The notes beneath the pieces were generated by a model. The model was not told where the DNA came from. It saw only the letters and a list, made by a program, of their open reading frames with translations, and ran no database searches. Shown one piece after another: positions 1 through 7,005 of a DNA stretch of 8,399 nucleotides (position 1 is the first letter of the stretch; each line of letters opens with the position of its first letter). This DNA comes from Gammaproteobacteria bacterium (GTDB lineage Bacteria; Pseudomonadota; Gammaproteobacteria; J044), in contig RFHG01000240.1 of assembly GCA_003696465.1 (NCBI GenBank), forward strand, positions 1-8,399, in the 5' to 3' direction. A program made the position numbers and the translations under genes.

Positions 1-809
1 CCGACCCGTTCGATTTCCTGTTCCTGCAGGACCCGCAGCAGCTTCATCTGCAGGTGCATCGGCATGGTGCCGATTTCATCCAGAAAAATCGTGCCGCCGT
101 TGGCCAGCTCGAATTTGCCCGGCTTGTCGGCCACCGCCCCGGTAAAGGCCCCGCGCACATGGCCGAACAGTTCGCTTTCCAGAAGCTCCGCCGGGATGGC
201 GCCGCAATGGATGTCGATGAAGGGTTTGTTGCGCCGGTTGCCATTGTAGTGGATGGCTCGCGCCACCAGCTCCTTGCCGGTCCCCGACTCTCCCAGGATG
301 AGAATCGTGGAGTCGGTGTGGACGATTTTCTCCAGCCGGGAGAAGACCTTCTGCATCGCCGGACTGTGGCCGATGATGTTGTCAAAGCTGTAGCGGCCGC
401 GCAACTGCTGGCGCAGATAGAGGTTTTCGGCGACCAGGCGGCTTTTTTCCATCGCCTTGGCCACGAGAATTTTCAGTTTTTCAAAATCGACCGGTTTGGT
501 GATGTAGTCAAAGGCGCCTTCCTTCATGGCCTCGACAGCCGTTTCGGCTGAGGCGTTGCCGGTAATCAGGATGACATTGGTGTAGGGCGCGTCGGACTTG
601 ACCTTCTTGAGAATGTCGATGCCGCTGACACCGGGCAGAAACAGGTCGGTCACGACGATGGCATAGGGGGTCTGGTTCAGCTGCCGGATGGCCTCCTCTC
701 CGGTCCCCACCGCGTCCACGTGGTAGCCGGCTCCGGTCAGAAGCAGGGACAAGGCGTCACGGTTGTTCGGCTCATCGTCAACCAGCAGGATGTCCGTCAG
801 CTCCTTCAT
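1..809 (-). CDS. NtrC-family sigma-54-dependent response regulator (C-terminus beyond window)
   Basis: This is a cytoplasmic two-component transcription activator: phosphorylation of its receiver domain lets the AAA+ domain remodel sigma-54 RNA polymerase. The visible 269 residues start at ATG 809-807. Residues about 5-120 form a receiver domain with the acidic pair D11/D12, phosphoacceptor D55 (in VVTDLFLPG), T83 and K105 (ITKPVD). A linker leads to the AAA+ domain from about residue 143, with Walker A GESGTGKE (173-180), the sigma-54-contacting loop GAFTGA (220-225) and Walker B GGTIFLDEIG (238-247). The intact GAFTGA argues for a true sigma-54 activator. The window edge removes the rest of the AAA+ domain and the expected Fis-type helix-turn-helix, so the DNA target cannot be guessed. 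It is transcribed divergently from the nfeD-slipin operon, and no partner kinase is visible. The family is certain; the specific regulator is not recognised. Confidence 0.95.
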   Translation of the reverse strand, partial: MKELTDILLVDDEPNNRDALSLLLTGAGYHVDAVGTGEEAIRQLNQTPYAIVVTDLFLPGVSGIDILKKVKSDAPYTNVILITGNASAETAVEAMKEGAFDYITKPVDFEKLKILVAKAMEKSRLVAENLYLRQQLRGRYSFDNIIGHSPAMQKVFSRLEKIVHTDSTILILGESGTGKELVARAIHYNGNRRNKPFIDIHCGAIPAELLESELFGHVRGAFTGAVADKPGKFELANGGTIFLDEIGTMPMHLQMKLLRVLQEQEIERV

Positions 810-814
810 TCTTT

Positions 815-820
815 CCCTCC
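815..820 (-). promoter_or_regulatory. Ribosome binding site of the response regulator
   Basis: On the minus strand GGAGGG stands 5 bases before the ATG at 809-807. It is a strong Shine-Dalgarno match with good spacing. It fixes the start chosen for the response regulator, whose first residues MKELTDILLVDDE are typical of a receiver domain start. Confidence 0.85.
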
Positions 821-837
821 GGGCCCTGGACAGCAGA

Positions 838-859
838 AGGCGTCATATCGTTGACGCCT
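838..859. repeat. Perfect 8-bp inverted repeat in the divergent intergenic region
   Basis: The arms AGGCGTCA (838-845) and TGACGCCT (852-859) are perfect inverted copies separated by 6 bases. The element lies 28 bases from the response regulator start, just beyond its ribosome binding site, and 86 bases from the nfeD start. It sits between two divergent genes, so it has no gene end to terminate. It could be an operator for a dimeric regulator, possibly autoregulation of the response regulator, or a hairpin in that gene's 5' untranslated leader. The repeat is seen directly; its function is inference. No convincing sigma-70 or sigma-54 promoter pair was found in the rest of 810-945. Confidence 0.6.
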
Positions 860-945
860 GGCACGTTAGCACTCTTTGCTGCAAGACGCAAGTCATTGAA
901 ATAGTATGAATTTGACAGGGTAACGGGGGCTGATAAGCTAAAACC

Positions 946-2280
946 ATGAGACAGCTTTGCCGGGTTTGCATTTTGCTGGTGCTCCCCGTGGTGATTGGGG
1001 CCCAGGCCGGTGCCGCGGACATGGCCTCGGGGATTCGGGTCCTTCGGTGGCAGGGGGCCATCAACCCGGTGGCCGAAGCCTTCATCGTGCGCCAGATCCT
1101 CAAGGCCAATGAGCAATCCCGGGCGCTGCTGATTCTGCTCGACACCCCGGGCGGGCTGGACAGCTCCATGCGGGGGATTATCCAGGCCGAACTTGCCTCC
1201 CAGTCACCCATCATTGTCCACGTCCATCCATCGGGCGCCCGGGCCGCCAGTGCCGGCGCCCTGATTGCGCTGGCGGCCGATTTCGTGGTCATGGCTCCGG
1301 GGACCAACATCGGGGCGGCCCATCCGGTTGCTATCGGGCCGGGGCCCGCGCCAGAGGGCAGGCAGAGCGATGTCATGACAACCAAGGTGGTCAACGATGC
1401 CGTCGCCTATGCGCGCAGTATTGCCGAACAGCGTGGTCGCGACCGGGAATGGGCCGAAAAGATCGTGCGGGAGAGCCTGTCGACCCCTGCATCCAGAGCC
1501 CATGAAATCGGTATTGCCGACCTGGTGGAGAACGACTGGCGCCGCGCCCTCGAAAGACTGGACGGGCGTGTCTACCGGCGCAATGGGGAAGAACGGGTGT
1601 TTCACGGCCGCGGGTTGCAGGTGGTTCGCGTCGACATGAACACCCGGGAGAAAATCCTCAATGTCCTGAGCAACCCCAATGTCGCCTACCTGCTGCTGAT
1701 GCTCGGATTTCTCGGTATCTTTTTCGAAATCAGCCAGCCCGGTGTTATTCTGCCCGGCGCCATCGGCAGTATTGCCCTTTTGCTCGCCTTTTTCGGCCTG
1801 CAGACTTTGCCGGTCAGCGGCGTCGGAGTCCTGCTGATCCTGCTCGGGCTGGTGCTGTTCCTGCTTGAGATCAAGGTGCCCAGCTACGGGATGCTCTCGG
1901 TGGGTGGCATCGTCAGTCTGGGCCTCGGATCGCTCATGCTGATCGACAGTGCCGATCCGGCCGTGCGGGTCGACCCGGTGGTGGTTGTGGCAACCGTCGC
2001 TCTTTTTTCCGGTCTCATCCTTTTGGTGGTGCGCAGTGTGCTGCGCGCGCAGAAAGGTCGGGTCGTCTCGGGCGTCGAGGGGATGGTCGGCGAAAGGGGT
2101 GTGGTGCGCGGTGACCTGACAGCCGGAGGCCGGGTGTTTATACACGGTGAATACTGGGATGCCGAGGCGGACGAGCCCGTCGAAGACGGCAGCCCGGTGG
2201 AAGTTGTCCAGGTGCTGCCCGGATTCAGGCTCAGGGTCCGCCCGGTCCGGAGCACCGAACAGAGCGAGGAGAGATCATGA
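946..2280 (+). CDS. nfeD: Long-form NfeD membrane serine protease (ClpP-class/NfeD1b type)
   Basis: The 444-residue protein matches the long NfeD form, a membrane-bound serine protease that in archaeal homologues cuts the hydrophobic C-terminus of its stomatin partner. Residues 1-24 look like a signal peptide ending near AGAAD. A ClpP/SppA-like domain follows (about 28-235), with DTPGG at 66-70, the likely nucleophile S102 in ARAASAGA, and a likely general base K147 in TTKVVND. These residues align with the Ser-Lys dyad of the Pyrococcus PH1510 protease. About five membrane segments occupy roughly 243-362. A soluble OB-fold-like NfeD domain fills about 375-435. An in-frame TAA at 934 makes 946 the earliest possible start, and the next ATG (codon 26) would lose the signal peptide. 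There is no good Shine-Dalgarno before 946; the G-run at 925-929 is too far away. The gene overlaps the slipin gene by 4 bases. Confidence 0.93.
   Translation: MRQLCRVCILLVLPVVIGAQAGAADMASGIRVLRWQGAINPVAEAFIVRQILKANEQSRALLILLDTPGGLDSSMRGIIQAELASQSPIIVHVHPSGARAASAGALIALAADFVVMAPGTNIGAAHPVAIGPGPAPEGRQSDVMTTKVVNDAVAYARSIAEQRGRDREWAEKIVRESLSTPASRAHEIGIADLVENDWRRALERLDGRVYRRNGEERVFHGRGLQVVRVDMNTREKILNVLSNPNVAYLLLMLGFLGIFFEISQPGVILPGAIGSIALLLAFFGLQTLPVSGVGVLLILLGLVLFLLEIKVPSYGMLSVGGIVSLGLGSLMLIDSADPAVRVDPVVVVATVALFSGLILLVVRSVLRAQKGRVVSGVEGMVGERGVVRGDLTAGGRVFIHGEYWDAEADEPVEDGSPVEVVQVLPGFRLRVRPVRSTEQSEERS
2266..2271 (+). promoter_or_regulatory. Slipin ribosome binding site inside the nfeD 3' end
   Basis: GAGGAG lies 5 bases before the slipin ATG (2277) and within the last codons of nfeD. 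The ATGA overlap of start (2277-2279) and stop (2278-2280) indicates translational coupling, so the protease and its partner should be made together. Confidence 0.85.
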
Positions 2281-3056
2281 TTCCCTTCAACCTGCTGCTG
2301 TGGGCCATACTGCTGGCCATAGCCGTCGTCATCGTCGGCAGTGCCATCCGCATCCTGTTCGAATATGAACGCGGGGTCGTCTTCCGGCTCGGCCGTTTTG
2401 TCGGCGTCAAGGGCCCGGGTCTGCGGTTCATCATCCCGGTGGTCGACCGGCTGGTCAAGGTCAGCCTGCGTACGGTCGCCATGGATGTACCGCCCCAGGA
2501 TGTCATCACCCGGGACAATGTCTCGGTCAAGGTCAACGCGGTTATTTATTTCCGGGTCATGGAACCGGAAAAGGCCCTGATCGAAGTGGAAAACTATCTC
2601 TACGCAACCAGCCAGCTGGCCCAGACGACCCTGCGCAGCGTGCTCGGTCAGTCGGAGCTGGATGAACTGCTGACCCATCGCGAGAAGATCAACATCGAGC
2701 TGCAGAAAATTCTCGACCGACAGACCGACTGCTGGGGCGTCAAGGTGAGCAATGTCGAGGTCAAGCATATCGACCTGCCGTCCGAGATGCAGCGGGCCAT
2801 GGCGCGTCAGGCCGAGGCTGAGCGTGAACGCCGCTCCAAGATCATCCATGCCGAGGGTGAGTTGCAGGCCTCGGAAAAACTGAGTCAGGCCGCCGGCATT
2901 ATCGGTCGCGAACCGGGCGCGCTGCAGCTGCGCTACCTGCAGACCCTGACTGAAATCGCCACGGAGAAGAACTCGACCATCCTGTTCCCGTTGCCCATGG
3001 ACCTGGTCAAACCCTTGCTGGAAATGGAGGTTAAAAAGGACCGCGACAACACCTGA
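2277..3056 (+). CDS. Slipin: stomatin-like SPFH membrane protein
   Basis: The 259-residue protein is a prokaryotic stomatin (slipin), a scaffold protein that oligomerises at the inner membrane and is the usual partner of long-form NfeD. Residues about 5-27 form one N-terminal membrane segment. The SPFH/PHB domain follows, starting with the family motif YERGVVFRLGRF (30-41) and GPGLRFIIPVVDR (46-58), and runs to about residue 175. A charged, likely coiled-coil stretch begins around MQRAMARQAEAERERR (171-186). The C-terminus holds the typical NSTILFPLPMDL (232-243), the kind of hydrophobic stretch that the NfeD partner cleaves in PH1511-type stomatins. The length is normal and nothing is broken. 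HflK/HflC are relatives but have different partners; the adjacent nfeD favours slipin. The gene is the last of its operon. Confidence 0.95.
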   Translation: MIPFNLLLWAILLAIAVVIVGSAIRILFEYERGVVFRLGRFVGVKGPGLRFIIPVVDRLVKVSLRTVAMDVPPQDVITRDNVSVKVNAVIYFRVMEPEKALIEVENYLYATSQLAQTTLRSVLGQSELDELLTHREKINIELQKILDRQTDCWGVKVSNVEVKHIDLPSEMQRAMARQAEAERERRSKIIHAEGELQASEKLSQAAGIIGREPGALQLRYLQTLTEIATEKNSTILFPLPMDLVKPLLEMEVKKDRDNT

Positions 3057-3192
3057 GCTGACGGAAATCGCATACTCTTTGTGGTAGAAGTTAAGATATG
3101 GTAGTTGTTTATCAGAAAGGGTAAAACCTGCGACAAGGGGGAGAAAAAGCGGCAGGATTTCAATAGCTTAGAGTTTAGAACGGTTTTTTATA

Positions 3193-3222
3193 TTGACTCG
3201 AAAGGCCTGCTCTGCTTATATG
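3193..3222 (+). promoter_or_regulatory. Candidate sigma-70 promoter for pyruvate carboxylase
   Basis: TTGACT (3193-3198, 5 of 6 bases of the -35 consensus) is followed after 18 bases by TATATG (3217-3222, 4 of 6 of the -10 consensus). A TGC at 3213-3215 resembles an extended -10. An AT-rich run just upstream (3184-3193) could act as an UP element. Transcription would start near 3229, giving a leader of about 125 bases before the pyc start. This is a motif reading only. Confidence 0.5.
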
Positions 3223-3231
3223 GGCAGGCCT
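3203..3231. repeat. Perfect 8-bp palindrome bracketing the -10 box
   Basis: AGGCCTGC (3203-3210) and GCAGGCCT (3224-3231) are perfect inverted arms around a 13-base centre. The candidate -10 box at 3217-3222 lies in the centre, the left arm in the promoter spacer and the right arm near the expected transcription start. This is an arrangement expected of a repressor operator. The other reading is a rho-independent terminator for the slipin operon, but the downstream T-rich tract (TCTGTTTGT) is poor. The repeat is certain; the role is open. Confidence 0.5.
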
Positions 3232-3313
3232 GAAATCTGTTTGTAACTTATTGAAATCAAACATAAATTTTACTTTCGGTAAAAAATTTTCGGGGAACTA
3301 TACGTTCTATTTG

Positions 3314-3341
3314 CGGACTGGTTTTCAGTCCGTCGGGGACT
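3314..3341 (+). promoter_or_regulatory. Two mutually exclusive hairpins before the pyc ribosome binding site
   Basis: CGGACTG (3314-3320) pairs perfectly with CAGTCCG (3326-3332) around a 5-base loop. The bases AGTCC (3327-3331) of that right arm can instead pair with GGACT (3337-3341), again with a 5-base loop. Only one hairpin can form at a time. The second ends 3 bases before the Shine-Dalgarno run, so it could affect ribosome access. It matches no riboswitch class I recognise and is too short to carry a typical ligand-binding aptamer. The pairing is seen in the sequence; regulation is inference. Confidence 0.4.
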
Positions 3342-3343
3342 CT

Positions 3344-3351
3344 GGAGGAGG
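3344..3351 (+). promoter_or_regulatory. Strong ribosome binding site that fixes the pyc start
   Basis: GGAGGAGG ends 4 bases before ATG 3356. The reading frame stays open upstream to an ATG at 3251, which would add 35 residues. That earlier ATG has no Shine-Dalgarno, and the added stretch is unlike pyruvate carboxylase, whereas MAVKKFRRIMAANRGE from 3356 is a normal biotin carboxylase start. The 3356 start is therefore preferred. Confidence 0.9.
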
Positions 3352-3355
3352 TTTC

Positions 3356-6300
3356 ATGGCTGTTAAAAAGTTTCGTCGCATCATGGCGGCCAACCGTGGC
3401 GAGATTGCCATTCGCATTTTCCGCGCCTGTACCGAACTGGGGATTGGTACTGTCGCCATCTATTCCGAGCAGGACCGTCTCTCCCTGCACCGCTACAAGG
3501 CCGACGAGGCCTACCTGGTCGGCAAGGGAAAGGGGCCGATCGACGCCTACCTCGATTTCGAGGAAATCGTCGACCTGGCCCGACGCAAGGAGGTCGATGC
3601 CATTCATCCCGGCTATGGCTTCCTGTCGGAAAACGCTGAATTCGCCGAGGCCTGCGAACGGGCCGGCATAGCCTTTATCGGTCCTGACGCCAGGATCATG
3701 CGTGCCCTGGGCGACAAGGTCGCCGGCCGCAACGTGGCGACCGAGGCCGGGGTGCCGATCGTGCCCGGCACCGAGAAACCGGTGCAGACTGAGGAAGAGG
3801 CCCTGCTTTTTGCCAGGCAGGCCGGTTATCCCATCATCATCAAGGCCTCGGCCGGCGGTGGCGGACGCGGCATGCGCGTAGTGCGCAACCGCGAAGAACT
3901 GATCGAGGGGATGCGCGCGGCGGCCAGCGAGGCCCAGGCGTCCTTCGGAAATGCCGCCATCTTCCTGGAAAAATACGTCGAAAATCCCAAGCATATCGAG
4001 GTGCAGCTGCTCGGGGACAGGCACGGCAACCTCGTGCATCTTTACGAGCGCGACTGCTCGATTCAGCGCCGGCACCAGAAGGTTATTGAGGTGGCGCCGG
4101 CCGTTACCCTGACAAAAAAGCAGCGCCAGCAGGTGTGCGACTATGCCCTCGCCATCGGCAACGCGGTCGGTTATGTCAATGCCGGCACCGTCGAGTTCCT
4201 GATGGACAAGGACGGCAACTTCTACTTCATTGAGGTCAACCCGCGCATCCAGGTCGAACACACGGTTACCGAACTGGTGACCATGCGCAACCTGGTGCAG
4301 GCGCAGATTCAGGTGGCGGCGGGGTATAAACTGTCCGATCCGGAAATCGGCATCAGAAGCCAGAAGGACATCGAGCTGCGTGGCGCGGCCATCCAGTGCC
4401 GCATTACCACCGAGGATCCGGCCAACAACTTCGCGCCCGATTTCGGTACCCTCAAGGTCTACCGCAGCGCCGCCGGTCTGGGCGTACGCCTCGATGCCGG
4501 AAGTGCCTACGCCGGGGCCGAGATTACACCGCACTACGATTCCATGCTGGTCAAGGTGTCGACCTTCGGCCGTGATCTGCCAATGGCGTCGCGCACCATG
4601 AACCGCGCCCTGCAGGAGTTCCGAATCCGCGGCGTCAAGACCAATATCGGCTTTCTTGAAAAGGTCATCACCCATCCCGACTTTCTCTCCGGCAAATACG
4701 ACACCTCCTTTCTCGACACTCACCCCGAGGTGTTCGAACTGCCGGAAAAAAAAGACCGGGCCAACAAGATTCTCAGCTACATCGGCCACGTCACCGTTAA
4801 CGGTTATCCGGGCATCCCCGAACAGAAGCGGCTGCACTTCCGCAACCTGCGCGAGGCGACAGTACCAGAAATCCCCTACGGGACGCCGCTGCCGCGCGGC
4901 AGCCGCGACATCCTGAGGGAAAAGGGCCCCGAAGGGCTGGCGAAATGGGCCCGCAAGCAGAAGCAGCTGCTGCTGACCGACACCACCATGCGCGACGCCC
5001 ACCAGTCACTGATGGCGACCCGCTTCCGTACCGCCGATCTCGAACGCATCGCCGAGGCGACGGCGCACCTGGGTGGCGGCCTCTTTTCGCTCGAAATGTG
5101 GGGCGGAGCGACCTTCGACGTTGCCATGCGCTTTCTTTCCGAGGACCCCTGGGAACGCCTTGACCGGCTGCGGGCCAAAATTCCCAACATCTGCTTCCAG
5201 ATGCTGCTGCGAGGCTCCAATGCCGTCGGCTACACCAACTACCCGGATAACGTCGTGCGCGAGTTCGTCGCCAAGGCGGCCGAGAGCGGTATCGATATCT
5301 TCCGCGTCTTCGATTCCCTGAACTGGACCAGGGGGATGCAGGTCGCCATGGAGGCTGTACGCAACGCCGGCGCGGTCTGTGAGGCGGCGGTCTGCTATAC
5401 CGGCGACATCCTCGACCCGAAGCGCGACAAGTACCCGCTTCAGTACTACGTCGACATGGCGAAGGAACTGGAGAAGATGGGCGCGCACATTCTGGCCATC
5501 AAGGACATGGCCGGCCTGCTCAAGCCCTTTGCCGCCGAGAAGCTGGTCAAGGCGCTGAAAAACGAAATCGGTATCCCGGTGCATCTGCACACCCACGACA
5601 CCTCGAGCAACGGCGGAGCCATGTTGATGCTGGCGGCCCAGGCGGGGGTCGACATTGTCGACGCGGCGCTCTCCTCGGTCTCGGGCCTGACGGCCCAGCC
5701 GAACATGAACGCGCTGCTGGCCGCTCTGGAAGGGACCATCTGGGACCCGATGCTCGACCGCGAGGGACTGCAGCTGCTGGCCAACTACTGGGAGACGGTG
5801 CGGACCTATTACGCCCCCTTCGAGTCGGAGCTGCGCAGCGGTACCGCCCAGGTCTACGAGCACGAGATCCCCGGCGGCCAGTATTCCAACTACAAGCCGC
5901 AGGTCGAGGGTCTGGGTCTTGGGGACCGCTGGGAAGAGTGCAAGCAGATGTACCGCAAGGTCAACGACATGTTCGGCGATGTCGTCAAGGTGACTCCCAG
6001 CTCCAAGATTGTCGGTGACATGGCCATGTTCATGGTGCAGAACAACCTCGAGCCGGAAGATATTTTCGAGCGTGGCCATGAGCTGACCTTTCCCCAGGGA
6101 GTGATCGACTTCTTCAAGGGGATGATCGGCCAGCCGTACGGCGGTTTTCCGAAGGAGCTGCAGAAGATTATCCTCAAGGACGAACAGCCGCTCACCTGCC
6201 GGCCGGGCGAACTGCTCGATCCGGTCGATTTCGAGGCCAGGAAGGCGGAACTGGAGAAGAAGCTGGGACACGAGGTCTCGGAGAGGGATGTGCTGTCCGC

Positions 6301-6808
6301 TGTCCTCTATCCCGGCGTGTTCGAGGAGTTTGACCGCCACCGGCAGAAGTATTCCGACACCTCGGTGCTGCCGACCCCGGTCTTCTTCTACGGTCTCGAT
6401 GTCGGCGACGAGGTGACCATCGACATCGAGGAGGGCAAGACCCTGATCATCAAACTCAATGCCATCGGCAAGGTGCACGAGGACGGCACCCGCAACATCT
6501 ACTTCGAGCTCAACGGCATGCCGCGCACCGCGCAGGTACAGGATCTGTCAGTCGAATCGGAATCTTCCAGCCGTACCCAGGCTGACCCCGGTGACGAGAT
6601 GCAGGTCGGCGCGCCGATGCCGGGCAAGGTTTTCAAACTGCTGGTCAAGGTCGGTGACCAGGTCAATGAGGGGGATATTTTGCTGACCACCGAGGCGATG
6701 AAGATGGAGACCAACGTCAAGGCCCAGGTGTCCGGCGAAGTCAAGGAGCTGCTGGTCGCCGAAGGGGACCAGGTCGACCAGGGAGACCTGCTGGTGGTTT
6801 TGGGCTGA
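3356..6808 (+). CDS. pyc: Pyruvate carboxylase, single-chain biotin enzyme
   Basis: The cytoplasmic enzyme makes oxaloacetate from pyruvate, bicarbonate and ATP, refilling the TCA cycle and starting gluconeogenesis. Its 1150 residues match the usual length of about 1150. The biotin carboxylase part (1 to about 460) shows HPGYGFLSEN (84-93), the ATP-grasp glycine loop KASAGGGGRGMR (163-174), ERDCSIQRRHQK (231-242) and EVNPRIQVEHTVTE (293-306). The carboxyltransferase part (about 535-830) opens with LTDTTMRDAHQS and carries metal ligands D547, H745 and H747 plus the carbamylated lysine K716 in AIKDMAG; T880 matches the catalytic threonine of the Rhizobium etli enzyme. The biotinyl domain ends the chain, with biotin attached to K1116 in EAMKMET. 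All key residues are present. It appears monocistronic, with its own candidate promoter and a terminator. The fused domain order rules out a two-subunit pyruvate or oxaloacetate carboxylase. Confidence 0.98.
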   Translation: MAVKKFRRIMAANRGEIAIRIFRACTELGIGTVAIYSEQDRLSLHRYKADEAYLVGKGKGPIDAYLDFEEIVDLARRKEVDAIHPGYGFLSENAEFAEACERAGIAFIGPDARIMRALGDKVAGRNVATEAGVPIVPGTEKPVQTEEEALLFARQAGYPIIIKASAGGGGRGMRVVRNREELIEGMRAAASEAQASFGNAAIFLEKYVENPKHIEVQLLGDRHGNLVHLYERDCSIQRRHQKVIEVAPAVTLTKKQRQQVCDYALAIGNAVGYVNAGTVEFLMDKDGNFYFIEVNPRIQVEHTVTELVTMRNLVQAQIQVAAGYKLSDPEIGIRSQKDIELRGAAIQCRITTEDPANNFAPDFGTLKVYRSAAGLGVRLDAGSAYAGAEITPHYDSMLVKVSTFGRDLPMASRTMNRALQEFRIRGVKTNIGFLEKVITHPDFLSGKYDTSFLDTHPEVFELPEKKDRANKILSYIGHVTVNGYPGIPEQKRLHFRNLREATVPEIPYGTPLPRGSRDILREKGPEGLAKWARKQKQLLLTDTTMRDAHQSLMATRFRTADLERIAEATAHLGGGLFSLEMWGGATFDVAMRFLSEDPWERLDRLRAKIPNICFQMLLRGSNAVGYTNYPDNVVREFVAKAAESGIDIFRVFDSLNWTRGMQVAMEAVRNAGAVCEAAVCYTGDILDPKRDKYPLQYYVDMAKELEKMGAHILAIKDMAGLLKPFAAEKLVKALKNEIGIPVHLHTHDTSSNGGAMLMLAAQAGVDIVDAALSSVSGLTAQPNMNALLAALEGTIWDPMLDREGLQLLANYWETVRTYYAPFESELRSGTAQVYEHEIPGGQYSNYKPQVEGLGLGDRWEECKQMYRKVNDMFGDVVKVTPSSKIVGDMAMFMVQNNLEPEDIFERGHELTFPQGVIDFFKGMIGQPYGGFPKELQKIILKDEQPLTCRPGELLDPVDFEARKAELEKKLGHEVSERDVLSAVLYPGVFEEFDRHRQKYSDTSVLPTPVFFYGLDVGDEVTIDIEEGKTLIIKLNAIGKVHEDGTRNIYFELNGMPRTAQVQDLSVESESSSRTQADPGDEMQVGAPMPGKVFKLLVKVGDQVNEGDILLTTEAMKMETNVKAQVSGEVKELLVAEGDQVDQGDLLVVLG

Positions 6809-6821
6809 GCCGCCCCTGGGT

Positions 6822-6871
6822 CACGAGAGGGTAGAAGCCGGTTCCGGTGTCTGGAACCGGCTTTTCTCGTG
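6822..6871 (+). terminator. Hairpin terminator after pyruvate carboxylase
   Basis: An 11-bp perfect stem, AAGCCGGTTCC (6835-6845) with GGAACCGGCTT (6853-6863), encloses a 7-base loop and runs into TTTT (6862-6865). A further outer stem, CACGAGA (6822-6828) with TCTCGTG (6865-6871), could extend it. The element starts 14 bases after the pyc stop. The T-run is short but the stem is very stable, so rho-independent termination is likely. It separates pyc from the next gene. Bases 6872-7013 beyond it hold no promoter I can support. Confidence 0.8.
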
Positions 6872-7005
6872 GTGCGCCTGACGCCAACTCTTGCGACCGG
6901 GCTTTCGTCTGGATGCTGCAAATGGCCTGTTGCCGTCTTTTTTGGTAAAGAACCGGACCGCTTCAACCGATGCGGCAAAAGGGGGAGGATTTGCAGTCCG
7001 GCGGC

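Larger units (their letters stand above)
3057..3355 (+). other. Intergenic region between slipin and pyruvate carboxylase
   Basis: These 299 bases are visibly richer in A and T than the flanking genes. The first part (3057-3180) holds nothing I can name; TGGTAG occurs twice about 18 bases apart near 3081-3105, and no good terminator follows slipin directly. The second part holds an AT-rich run, a candidate promoter, a palindrome, a leader with alternative hairpins, and the ribosome binding site for pyruvate carboxylase, each listed separately. No credible small gene was seen on either strand. Confidence 0.7.

Noticed and set aside
54..551. Plus-strand open frame of 165 codons opposite the response regulator.
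   Set aside because: It is the antisense of the AAA+ and receiver coding sequence, which shows all diagnostic motifs on the minus strand.
866..874. TTAGCACTC, identical to one half of the CIRCE heat-shock operator.
   Set aside because: The inverted partner GAGTGCTAA is missing at 9 bases spacing (only 3 of 9 bases match), so there is no site for an HrcA dimer.
859..880. Apparent sigma-54 promoter (TGGCAC followed by TTTGCT) in the divergent region.
   Set aside because: The GG and GC elements are 16 bases apart instead of the required 10, and no other pair with correct spacing was found on either strand.
912..940. TTGACA as -35 box of an nfeD promoter.
   Set aside because: At 16-18 bases spacing the possible -10 boxes match the consensus poorly (about 3 of 6), and transcription would start almost at the ATG. 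Kept only as a remark.
3237..3261. BirA-type biotin operator upstream of the biotin enzyme, suggested by TTGTAAC.
   Set aside because: The second inverted half (like GTTTACAA) is absent at the expected distance.
3251..3355. N-terminal extension of pyruvate carboxylase by 35 residues from ATG 3251.
   Set aside because: It has no Shine-Dalgarno and no similarity to the family start, and it would cover the leader hairpins and the strong ribosome binding site that serves ATG 3356.
3257..6478. Two very long open frames (581 and 490 codons) on the minus strand opposite pyc, in the same frame; similar ones lie opposite nfeD (1204-2145), slipin (1884-2849) and the TPR gene (7164-7991).
   Set aside because: They are in codon register with the sense genes, where a stop arises only opposite TTA, CTA or TCA codons, which are rare in this GC-rich DNA. 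Their translations show no family features, while the sense strand encodes clear proteins.
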